Assembly (NCBI GenBank): GCA_004356305.1
Contig: SMXJ01000024.1
Span: 1 to 21,763 of the forward strand
Direction: 5' to 3'
Length of the DNA stretch: 21,763 nt
Origin: Bacteroidota bacterium
Lineage (GTDB): Bacteria > Bacteroidota > Bacteroidia > Flavobacteriales > Flavobacteriaceae
Below, piece after piece: positions 14,208 through 21,360 of the stretch. The notes under the pieces are model-generated. The model did not search any database. It was given only the letters and a program-made list of their open reading frames with translations, and was not told the DNA's origin. The position numbers and the translations under genes are program-made. Each line of letters starts with the position of its first letter. Positions within the stretch are counted from its first letter, which is position 1.

Positions 14208-15152
14208 TTAGTTATTTAAAACGTTTGAAATTATTAAAGCATAATCCGGAATTCTGCCAACATTTTGCAATTTAATGGCTGCCATTTTTAAAGCGGTCTC
14301 CATAGAAAACCGGTTGGTTTCCCCCCTGATCCGGGAGAATAAAAAACCAGACCAAAACGCATCTCCGGCACCTGTAGCATCCATAATTTTATCTACTTTC
14401 AAAGCAGATAATTCCAGAATAGGTTTCCCTGCTTCACTTAGTTTTGCTCCCTTATTACCCAAGGTTAGGCATACCAAACTGGCGCCGAGGGAATGCAAAT
14501 TAGCAAATATTTCATCGTGACTCATTCCCTTACCAAACAGATTGTTGATATCATCTTGACTTACCTTAACAAGTGGGTTTAGGCTACAGTATTTAGAGAT
14601 GGCTTCGACCGCATCTTCGGTCTCAGGCCAGATCTGTTTCGAATAGTTGATATCAATACTCAATTGGCAGCCGGCCACCTTTGCCAGCTTAGCCTTTGAT
14701 AGAATAGTTTGTCTAGCAGGCTCTTTGCTCAAAGCAAAACAAGAGGTGTGGAATAACTTAGTTTGTGTCAATATAGAATCCGGAATTTGGGATTCAACAA
14801 TGAAAGGATCAGCGCCTCTCACGGCTATAAATTCAGGGGTGTGGACAGTGCGATTTACGAAAATAACCGAAGTAGGGGGGGTATCGATTTGGCTGATATA
14901 AGTGGTTGAAATGTTTGTTTCTTTTAATCTATTCAGAATATAATCCCCAAATCCATCTGTTCCAACGGTAGCGACCATTTCGACATTCAAACCCAATCGT
15001 GCCATATTCATGGCAACATTGGTAGGCGAACCCCCCAAATACCGATGGTAATCTTTGGTTTTATCGATGGGCTCGTCAACTTGTGTCCCGATAAAATCGA
15101 TGAGAGCTTCACCCACGCAAAGAATATCGATATGTTTCTTATCCGAATTCAT
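14208..15152 (-). CDS. PfkB-family sugar kinase, probably fructokinase
   Basis: This 314-aa ribokinase/PfkB kinase has the N-terminal signature ILCVGEALIDFIG (10-22) and YLGGSPTNVAMNMARLG (38-54) for sugar binding. The C-terminal ATP/anion-hole motif is DATGAGDAFWSGF (258-270) with Asp264 as catalytic base. CLTLGNKGAKL (228-238) is also typical. The 5-keto-gluconokinase branch is an alternative, but neighbours point to fructose: a GH100-like invertase and an SLC45-like symporter lie upstream, and fructokinase would capture the fructose half of sucrose. Its start overlaps the trehalase end by 14 nt, implying translational coupling, and the symporter follows after 18 nt. Substrate assignment is contextual. 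Confidence 0.87.
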   Translation of the reverse strand: MNSDKKHIDILCVGEALIDFIGTQVDEPIDKTKDYHRYLGGSPTNVAMNMARLGLNVEMVATVGTDGFGDYILNRLKETNISTTYISQIDTPPTSVIFVNRTVHTPEFIAVRGADPFIVESQIPDSILTQTKLFHTSCFALSKEPARQTILSKAKLAKVAGCQLSIDINYSKQIWPETEDAVEAISKYCSLNPLVKVSQDDINNLFGKGMSHDEIFANLHSLGASLVCLTLGNKGAKLSEAGKPILELSALKVDKIMDATGAGDAFWSGFLFSRIRGETNRFSMETALKMAAIKLQNVGRIPDYALIISNVLNN

Positions 15153-17019
15153 TTTTAGTCATAAAAAGTTCGTCTGGAGGAACCAAAGCGTTAAGATTAT
15201 CAACAAGAACAGGATCTAACAAGGAGAGCCCATATTGAAACGATGCATTCATCCATCCAAACCCTTCTTTTGTAATGTATTGAAATTCTGTGCCTACATT
15301 CCCGTATTCTGCAAAGACCTTGTGGGTAGCGCTTACCACATCGTATTTCTCCGGGATGGTCCCGTTGTAATCCACAGCATTTTTGGTGATCATATATAGC
15401 CAACGATAGACGAGTTCGTACATTTCGTTTTCAAAACCATAATTCTTCAGCCCTTTCCAGATCATCATTTGATGCGGAGCCCAACCATTTGGATAGTCCC
15501 ATTGTTTTTGAGGCCGATCAATAGATATTTCCCCTCTACTTTCTCTGTTACAAGAGGCAATACCTCCCTTCTCTTTTAATAAAGGGATCGCGTTTCGGAC
15601 TATTTTTTCGGCCTGTTCCTGAGAACATAAATTCGCCCAAAGTGGCGTAAATACAGTCGCCGAAATAAAATTAGTCTGCTGTTTTTTTCTGAAATTATAG
15701 TCAAAATACAACCCTCGCTCTTCATTCCATAAGAGGGCGTTTACTTTTTTCTTTCTTGCTGAGGCCTGTTCCTTCCAATAGATTGCTGTATAGTTCTTTC
15801 CATTAATTTCGATCGAACCCTTAAAATTTTCAAGGATCAATCGTGCAAAATCGGTTTCGTATTTATAGAGAAACGCATTTAATTCGACCACGTTTAGATG
15901 AGCGCAAATTCCTTCCAGCCGGTAGGAAGTATCGTGTCCCGATTCGCGAACACTTCGGTCGTGGATGAAGTATTCGTTCAATAGTTCATTTTCTATTTTT
16001 CCTTCGGAATATGCCATTTCATAGGTCGAAATATCCATATTGGCTGCTTTGGCAAAGGGGGCAAAAACCGCTGTAAAATGCCCCGCTTCCGCTTCCGGCG
16101 GTTTGCCAATTCCTTCTGCCAGATAGCGATTCAGTCCATTCTCGGTCATTCGCTTTCCTCGGACCATCCAAACGGTTTCGTATTCTTTAATGGCGGTTTC
16201 TAACTGACTTGCCAGCCAAACGGTGTCGTTGGTTTTTTCAAATACTTCGGCGATGAGGCTGCTATAAAATGGTGGTTGGGTTCGGGTTAAATAGTAAGAT
16301 CGATTTGCGTTGAGGATCTTTCCGTAGTAATTTACCTCATATTGAAAATTATTTGCCATGGCTTTGGCAAGATCAGTTCTTTCATCCAGCAGCAACCCAA
16401 TGGCTTCAAAATAACTATCCCAACCGTACATTTCGTTGAACCGGCCACCGGGAACCACGAAGGGTTCGCCTTTTATTTCACCGGATTTTTTCGAAAGTTT
16501 TAAGGACAAAATGCCACTGTCATCATTTATCGATCTTACATATTCAGGTGTCACTTTTTCGGGCAATTGAACCACTTCTATGGCCAATTTCTTTTGCAAT
16601 TCGCCATAATAGGCTAGGGCCAATGTATCGTTGTTGGGAACATAAACTTTCAAAACAGATCCTTCGATGGACTCATTTTTTGTATCTGCCAAAAGGGCTT
16701 CTATACCACCGGCATCCATTCTTCGGGTAAGGCCATCCCAATAGTATTCCCGGATCATTCGAGAAATTCGTACCACCGGGGGCTCTTCAATTTTAGAAAT
16801 GGGAATATTCATGGTTTCAGCACCGACGTCTTTCGCCAGGATCAATTCCTGCAGTAAATTAGAAAGATGATATGTACCCTCAATCGCAAGTTTTTCCCCC
16901 GTTGTAGACTCGAGTTCAAAATACTTCGGCCCAGCATCTTCGATGGTAATTTTTTTGTCATCATCAGTATCTTCTTGCTTTAGAAGAAGTTTTAGTGATT
17001 TATCGATATCAACTAACAT
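15139..17019 (-). CDS. GH37 neutral trehalase with fungal-type calcium-binding N-terminal domain
   Basis: This 626-aa protein shows both trehalase signatures: PGGRFNEMYGWDSY (190-203) and QWDYPNGWAP (507-516). By comparison with E. coli Tre37A and yeast Nth1, the catalytic acid is Asp363 (ESGHDTSYR) and the base is Glu557 (PEKYD). Unlike most bacterial trehalases it lacks a signal peptide and is longer. Residues 1-130 resemble the calcium-binding domain of fungal neutral trehalases: EDTDDDKKITIEDAGPK keeps Asp17, Asp19, Asp21 and Asp28 in EF-hand-like spacing. GTYHLSNLLQELILAKD and VRISRMIR...LTRRMD follow, as in yeast. The fungal phosphorylated 14-3-3-binding tail is absent. It should hydrolyse cytoplasmic trehalose to two glucoses. 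It overlaps the MFS gene by 11 nt and the kinase by 14 nt. Confidence 0.92.
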   Translation of the reverse strand: MLVDIDKSLKLLLKQEDTDDDKKITIEDAGPKYFELESTTGEKLAIEGTYHLSNLLQELILAKDVGAETMNIPISKIEEPPVVRISRMIREYYWDGLTRRMDAGGIEALLADTKNESIEGSVLKVYVPNNDTLALAYYGELQKKLAIEVVQLPEKVTPEYVRSINDDSGILSLKLSKKSGEIKGEPFVVPGGRFNEMYGWDSYFEAIGLLLDERTDLAKAMANNFQYEVNYYGKILNANRSYYLTRTQPPFYSSLIAEVFEKTNDTVWLASQLETAIKEYETVWMVRGKRMTENGLNRYLAEGIGKPPEAEAGHFTAVFAPFAKAANMDISTYEMAYSEGKIENELLNEYFIHDRSVRESGHDTSYRLEGICAHLNVVELNAFLYKYETDFARLILENFKGSIEINGKNYTAIYWKEQASARKKKVNALLWNEERGLYFDYNFRKKQQTNFISATVFTPLWANLCSQEQAEKIVRNAIPLLKEKGGIASCNRESRGEISIDRPQKQWDYPNGWAPHQMMIWKGLKNYGFENEMYELVYRWLYMITKNAVDYNGTIPEKYDVVSATHKVFAEYGNVGTEFQYITKEGFGWMNASFQYGLSLLDPVLVDNLNALVPPDELFMTKNEFG

Positions 17020-18235
17020 GGCTTTTACGTATAATCCGTTTAATAAATACTACCGAAATAATCAATAACACCATAGGAATTATCAAGAAATAAAAGGCTT
17101 TAATACCACCAATATTTTCAAATAAAATACCAACTATTCTGGAACCTAAAGTACCTCCTAGGGCAGAAAAAATAATAATTAACCCACTCATTGGTGAATG
17201 TAGATTTTTTGGCAAATGACTTAATACGGTTGAATTTAATAATGGGTAAATGGGTGCGATGAATAAACCTATTAAAGGCAATACATAGCCTAACTTGGGA
17301 ACATCAGCCAAAGTCCTTAAGATATTACTATCACCAATAGTTTTTAACTGTGGTAATACCACCAATAAAAGGCCTATTCCAATCAGGGCACAGACTATAA
17401 TAATTTTTTCCCAGGCTATTTTTTTAGATGCCCATCCGGCAATAAATCTTCCAATTGCCAACGAAATTGCTAGTATTGAAGCCATTTGTACGCTGAGCTT
17501 TTCAGAAAAAGAAAATATTTTTTCATTAAATCTTGGAAGCCAGGTCATGATACCCTGTTCAACCATAACAAAAAAGAAAGCCGATAAAATAAATACCAGC
17601 ACCAGAGGCATCACAATAAGACCGAATGAATTTTTTACATCCTCTATCATGGTATTACCTGAAGTCTCAATAGGTACATTAATCTTGGAAAAAAGGAGAA
17701 ATACGAATGACAATCCTATAAGAATGCAAAGTGCTGGATAAACTCGTAACCACGCATCTGGATCCGTATCACTATAAAAAGCCGGAAAAATAAAATACGC
17801 ACTTGCAATTCCTACCATGAAGAAACCCTCGATGGAACTCATTAAAGAAGAATGTTGTCTTGGTGTTTCCGTAACGATACCGATAAGACTGTAGACGGAT
17901 AATTTGATAAGCGCAAAGCTTACGCCAACGGTCATAAACAGTATTTTGGCGGTGTCGAAAGTATTTCCAAAATACATACCCAAGTTGCCAATAAATACAA
18001 TGGCTAATGCCAATAGCATGGCTCTTTTATAGCCAAATCGAGGTAAAAATGAGGCGATAAAAAAGGATACAATGGCAATTGGAAGATCTTTAAAAGCCTC
18101 TAAGATGGAAGCTTCGGTTTCGGCAATGTTATATACCTTAATCGATTTGGCAATAACAATACCTACGCTGTTCAATAGAATCGCGAATACGAAATAGTTG
18201 AGATAAAGCGATACTTTTATACCTAGATGTTTCAT
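17009..18235 (-). CDS. MFS transporter, probably for a sugar
   Basis: This 408-aa protein has twelve predicted helices and no signal peptide, consistent with the major facilitator superfamily. The helix 2-3 loop RFGYKRAMLLAL (near 66-77) is a reduced version of the usual G-x-x-D-R-x-x-R-R motif. A basic loop SKKIAWEKI precedes the second half's helices (near 269-277), and the protein ends in KRIIRKS. The start ATG overlaps the SLC45-like gene's stop as ATGA, and its own end overlaps the trehalase start by 11 nt, so the three are translationally coupled. Coupling to trehalase suggests uptake of trehalose or its glucose products. I cannot place it in a specific MFS subfamily; an efflux role is possible but less likely in this operon. 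Confidence 0.82.
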   Translation of the reverse strand: MKHLGIKVSLYLNYFVFAILLNSVGIVIAKSIKVYNIAETEASILEAFKDLPIAIVSFFIASFLPRFGYKRAMLLALAIVFIGNLGMYFGNTFDTAKILFMTVGVSFALIKLSVYSLIGIVTETPRQHSSLMSSIEGFFMVGIASAYFIFPAFYSDTDPDAWLRVYPALCILIGLSFVFLLFSKINVPIETSGNTMIEDVKNSFGLIVMPLVLVFILSAFFFVMVEQGIMTWLPRFNEKIFSFSEKLSVQMASILAISLAIGRFIAGWASKKIAWEKIIIVCALIGIGLLLVVLPQLKTIGDSNILRTLADVPKLGYVLPLIGLFIAPIYPLLNSTVLSHLPKNLHSPMSGLIIIFSALGGTLGSRIVGILFENIGGIKAFYFLIIPMVLLIISVVFIKRIIRKSHVS

Positions 18236-19686
18236 ACTTCAAGTTGTTTTGAACGGGGCATTGTTAGTCTAAGAGCTAAAATAGCAGCTATAATGAAGAA
18301 AACACCACCGAATAAAATAGCGTTCTCCGGATTGTTTCCTAAGAAATTTTTAAGAATTGGCCCAAAGGATACCGTTTGTATAAGCATTGGGATCACGATC
18401 ATCATATTTACGATTCCCATATAAACACCTCGCTTGTCTTCGGGTATGACCTTTGAGACCATGGAATAAGGAATTCCCATCATGGCTGCCCAACCAATTC
18501 CGAATAAGATCATAGGGAGAAGCAGCATATATTTATCGTCGATGAACGGAATGCTCAACATGGCGATACCCGAAAAAGCCAAACTAACGACATAAACCAA
18601 TTTTGACCCATATTTTCTAGCGAAAGGAACCAAAGCCAATGCTACAAGCATAGTCACAAGATTATAGGTTCCGTTCATTAATCCGGTTTGTGCTAAAGCC
18701 TGTTCGGATAGAAGTTGGATGTTTTGGGCAAAGGATACATCGGTTTGCGGAATGACCTTACCCGCTTCGCAAGCCTCCATAATGCCTTCAAATTTCACGG
18801 TATCTGAATTACTTATTCCGAATAAACCGTTGCGAAGCATGGGCGTAATGAACTGCCAGTAACAAAAGAGTGCATACCATTGGAATAGATAGACACCGGC
18901 TAATTTCCACATCAATTTGGGCATATGCCATATGGATTTCGAAATTTCTACGATGGGGTCAAAAATCCGTTGTACAGTTGGCGTCTCTGCTTTTTCTTTT
19001 CTCATCAACGCCAATTCATCATCTGATGGTGGGATCTCAGGGGTTTTCCATATAGACCAAAGAATGGTTGTGATAGAGGCAATAGCGCCTAAAAAGAACG
19101 AATAATACACCCATTTGGGAATGGCCGTTACGGTTTCGGTTGCGGTACTGCAAAGACTTGCGCTTTCCATGGGCGGCACACTAAACCAATCCTGAAATAA
19201 AAACAGGGAAAAATTTGCAATTGTGATTCCAGCTCCAACAAAAAGACTTTGCATTTGATATCCATAGGTGAGCTGAGAGTTGGGCAATTTATCCCCTACA
19301 AAAGCCCGGTAAGGCTCCATGGCTGTGTTGTTTGCCGCATCCAATATCCAAAGTAAACCTACCGCGAACCACAAACTCGAACTAAAGGGAAACGCCAAAA
19401 GGCATAAACTTCCGAAAACGGCACCGATTAAGAAGAAGGGTTTTCTTCTTCCACCCCATTTTGGAAGCCAGGTTTTGTCTGATATGGCCCCTATCAAAGG
19501 CTGAATGAGCAAACCTGTGACCGGCCCGGCTAAATTTAATAATGGTAATTCATCGGGGGAGGCACCTAAAAATGAAAAAATAGGGTTGATCGCTGTTTGT
19601 TGAAGCCCAAAACTAAATTGTATTCCGAAAAAACCAACATTCATATTCCATATTTGCCAGAATGAAAGCTTTGGTTTTTTGATCAT
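18232..19686 (-). CDS. SLC45-like MFS disaccharide (sucrose/maltose type) symporter
   Basis: This protein is 484 aa from the ATG at 19686 (MIKKPKLSFWQIWNMNVGFF). An upstream in-frame GTG at 19725 would add 13 residues, less typical for the family. The GPH/SLC45 hallmarks are GFFGIQFSFGLQQTAINPIF, PVTGLLIQPLIGAISDKTW and GGRRKPFFLIGA in the first half, with DAANNTAMEPYRAFVGD on helix 4-5. Members in plants, animals and bacteria co-transport sucrose or maltose with protons. It is the first gene of the five-gene sugar operon and lies behind an invertase gene, so sucrose is the favoured substrate. Maltose or trehalose remain possible. The GC-centred palindrome 113 nt upstream (19799-19814) probably controls it. 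Confidence 0.88.
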   Translation of the reverse strand: MIKKPKLSFWQIWNMNVGFFGIQFSFGLQQTAINPIFSFLGASPDELPLLNLAGPVTGLLIQPLIGAISDKTWLPKWGGRRKPFFLIGAVFGSLCLLAFPFSSSLWFAVGLLWILDAANNTAMEPYRAFVGDKLPNSQLTYGYQMQSLFVGAGITIANFSLFLFQDWFSVPPMESASLCSTATETVTAIPKWVYYSFFLGAIASITTILWSIWKTPEIPPSDDELALMRKEKAETPTVQRIFDPIVEISKSIWHMPKLMWKLAGVYLFQWYALFCYWQFITPMLRNGLFGISNSDTVKFEGIMEACEAGKVIPQTDVSFAQNIQLLSEQALAQTGLMNGTYNLVTMLVALALVPFARKYGSKLVYVVSLAFSGIAMLSIPFIDDKYMLLLPMILFGIGWAAMMGIPYSMVSKVIPEDKRGVYMGIVNMMIVIPMLIQTVSFGPILKNFLGNNPENAILFGGVFFIIAAILALRLTMPRSKQLEV

Positions 19687-19798
19687 GTCAATGGTTTTTA
19701 CAAGCCTGTGACTGAAGGGTTTCACATTTTTGCTACTGTAATATCTGCAATTTTTGAGTAATATGGATTTTTTAAGACGGGAATGTTGAATTTTGGAA

Positions 19799-19814
19799 AC
19801 GAAAACGTTATCGT
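19799..19814. promoter_or_regulatory. LacI-family-type operator palindrome upstream of the sugar operon
   Basis: ACGAAAACGTTATCGT is a 16-bp palindrome with a single mismatched pair and a central CG in AACGTT, the usual architecture for LacI/GalR-family operators. It lies 113 bp upstream of the SLC45-like start. A second, perfect AACGTT-centred palindrome is at the invertase start (21268-21283). No regulator gene is in the window, so the cognate protein is unknown. Confidence 0.5.
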
Positions 19815-19860
19815 AAATTCATTCAGTGGGATTTTAGGGGGTAGTGGAGTGAAGTAAGCA

Positions 19861-20090
19861 ATGCCTTACGTATCTTATGCTGAGTCTGCCTGCACCGAGC
19901 TTGTCGAAGTGTTGAAGCACGAGACACGCTTGTCCGTCCGAAATAAAATGTTGGCGGGAAATGTAGGCGGGCAACGAAAGCATGAAGTGGGAAGGGTGAA
20001 GCACAAAGTAAGAAGTCTAGTTGATTTGAACTCTGTTATTACAATATTTCTCAGCGTCCGTTGTGGCTAACTCTGTGTCCTTTGCGGTTA
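19861..20090. repeat. Repeat-like non-coding spacer between invertase and sugar operon
   Basis: About 400 bp separate the two sugar transcripts. The stretch 19880-19925 contains CTGCACCGAGCTTGTCGAAG and GTTGAAGCAC. The former resembles the GAGCTTGTCGAA element scattered through many bacterial genomes. The word TGAAGCAC recurs at 19911-19920 and near 19996-20005, and GTTGAAGCAC also appears in the 2519-2628 spacer. At 20051-20093, CAGCGTCCGTTGTGG and CTCTGTGTCCTTTGCGG look like a second dispersed-repeat type, whose end supplies the invertase stop codon. The 69-codon ORF here is low-complexity and Arg/Lys/Val-rich, unlike a real protein. Whether these are genomic repeats needs a search of the host genome. 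Confidence 0.4.
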
Positions 20091-21281
20091 AAAGAAAGAA
20101 ATTAATTTTTTCTGAAGTGCCAAATACATAAACACGATCCCCGAAGCCGTATATCCCATCTGTGTTTTACCACCTACTTCGAGTGTTTTGGAGTTGATGT
20201 ATTCCTGAAAGTCCCAATCTGGGTTTTCTGAAATGGTTTCCGTGAAACCGGCGATGATGGCTTCGGCTTCCTTTTGCAAGCCATTTTTGGCCAACCCTAA
20301 ACAAAATAACCCCATCCAAACCGGCCAAATTCCACCGTTGTGAAATGCCCCCGGTTTGTTTTTAAAACTGAAAGAATAGTTGTCTTTCAACAAATTCCAA
20401 TCTTCGCTTTCTTCAGTAATGACAGGCCAAAAGGCAGGGATCAACGGCTTGGTAATTTCCGAAGTAATCGTTGAAATATATCTTGAAATCGACTTTTTTT
20501 GAATGTCATTGAGGTCAAACTGAAGCATGGCCAAGGCATTTCCTGCCGCATCAAAACGACTGTCATACTTTCCGGGAAGAATGAAAGCGATAAAATGGTC
20601 TATCATCTCACGATCTTGTTGTTCGAAGGATGGATTATGATATATATTTTCTTCTGAAATATCCTCGGAAGGCCAAAAATTAGAAAACGTCCGTTCTTTA
20701 AGATCCTTTATATGTTCCATTCCTTCTCCCGTGATCTCCTGCCAAAGCGATTCCCCCCCCAATCGGAGCATATTATCATAAAGTGTATAACCATGAACCG
20801 GATATTCATCGGCCCAATTACCGCTCAGTGGGGTGTAGATCCAACCTTTGTCATTAAATTCAACCGATTTCAAATACTTCCTGCATTTTTTAACAGCAGG
20901 TTTTAATTCTAACCAGGTAGTTTCATCCTTGGTCAGTCGGTAATATTGACAACTGCCAATGATAAACCAGGTGTTGGCATCTACCCGTCCAACCAAATTT
21001 CCAAAGGAGATATCTCCATCATTATTTAACGGCAAATTTGAAGGGATCATGCCCAATTCATGTTGGTTTGTGGCCAAAGTAAGTAACGAGTTTTTCAACC
21101 CTTCAATGAGAACATAGTCTTCGATCATGAGTCCCGCAAGCCCGCAAAGGATGCTGTCCCGCGCCCAGATACGTTTGTAATTATCGGCTTTAACAGTGCT
21201 AGCCAAAATTCCATCGGGAGTTGTCAATCTATGGAGTAGATCGACAGCATCTTCATAAAGTCTTTGGAAATGAACGTTCAT
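20088..21281 (-). CDS. GH100-like invertase (beta-fructofuranosidase family) or related (alpha/alpha)6-barrel glycosidase
   Basis: This 397-aa protein has no signal peptide, so it is cytoplasmic. It resembles GH100 neutral/alkaline invertases. KRIWARDSILCGLAGL (36-51) matches the RDxxPS-type substrate block. NWADEYPVHGYTLYDN (155-170) carries Asp158, aligned by eye with the GH100 catalytic acid (Asp188 of Anabaena InvA). GAFHNGGIWPVWMG (311-324) matches the HNGGSWP motif. FQEYINS (358-364) places Glu360 at the base position. It is shorter than plant or cyanobacterial GH100 (about 460-550 aa). Hydrolysis of imported sucrose to glucose and fructose fits the SLC45-like symporter and fructokinase downstream. 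A GH63/GH15-like alpha-glucosidase is the alternative. Its start codon sits inside a perfect 16-bp palindrome. Confidence 0.75.
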   Translation of the reverse strand: MNVHFQRLYEDAVDLLHRLTTPDGILASTVKADNYKRIWARDSILCGLAGLMIEDYVLIEGLKNSLLTLATNQHELGMIPSNLPLNNDGDISFGNLVGRVDANTWFIIGSCQYYRLTKDETTWLELKPAVKKCRKYLKSVEFNDKGWIYTPLSGNWADEYPVHGYTLYDNMLRLGGESLWQEITGEGMEHIKDLKERTFSNFWPSEDISEENIYHNPSFEQQDREMIDHFIAFILPGKYDSRFDAAGNALAMLQFDLNDIQKKSISRYISTITSEITKPLIPAFWPVITEESEDWNLLKDNYSFSFKNKPGAFHNGGIWPVWMGLFCLGLAKNGLQKEAEAIIAGFTETISENPDWDFQEYINSKTLEVGGKTQMGYTASGIVFMYLALQKKLISFF

Positions 21282-21283
21282 TT
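21268..21283. promoter_or_regulatory. Perfect 16-bp palindrome over the invertase start codon
   Basis: AAATGAACGTTCATTT is perfectly self-complementary, centred on CG in AACGTT like the site at 19799-19814. It includes the ATG of the invertase gene. It could be an operator bound by the same LacI-type regulator, or an RNA hairpin of limited stability. Part of the symmetry could be chance codon choice (Met-Asn-Val-His). Confidence 0.42.
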
Positions 21284-21310
21284 TATATGGGAAATATTTA
21301 GAAGAACGTA

Positions 21311-21328
21311 TCCCAACTTCCGTTGGGA
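21311..21328. terminator. Hairpin between the GyrI-like gene and the invertase
   Basis: TCCCAAC (21311-21317) pairs perfectly with GTTGGGA (21322-21328) around a TTCC loop, in the 79-nt spacer after the GyrI-like stop at 21361. Extra A-T pairs are not available and no T-run follows on the minus strand, so it is an imperfect terminator at best. It could equally be a leader hairpin for the invertase mRNA. Confidence 0.4.
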
Positions 21329-21360
21329 AATAGAATTGTTTTCAATGTCCTATTGTTGAT

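Noticed and set aside
17295..17741. 148-codon open frame on the plus strand
   Set aside because: It lies wholly within the MFS gene on the opposite strand and shows no family motif; it is an antisense shadow of membrane-helix codons.
19687..19725. GTG start for the SLC45-like symporter
   Set aside because: The extra 13 residues are not typical of the family and an ATG directly precedes the conserved KKPKLSFWQIW segment; kept only as an alternative.
19861..20070. 69-codon open frame on the plus strand in the sugar spacer
   Set aside because: Its start lies in repeat-like sequence, its composition is unlike a folded protein, and no promoter or ribosome site is visible.
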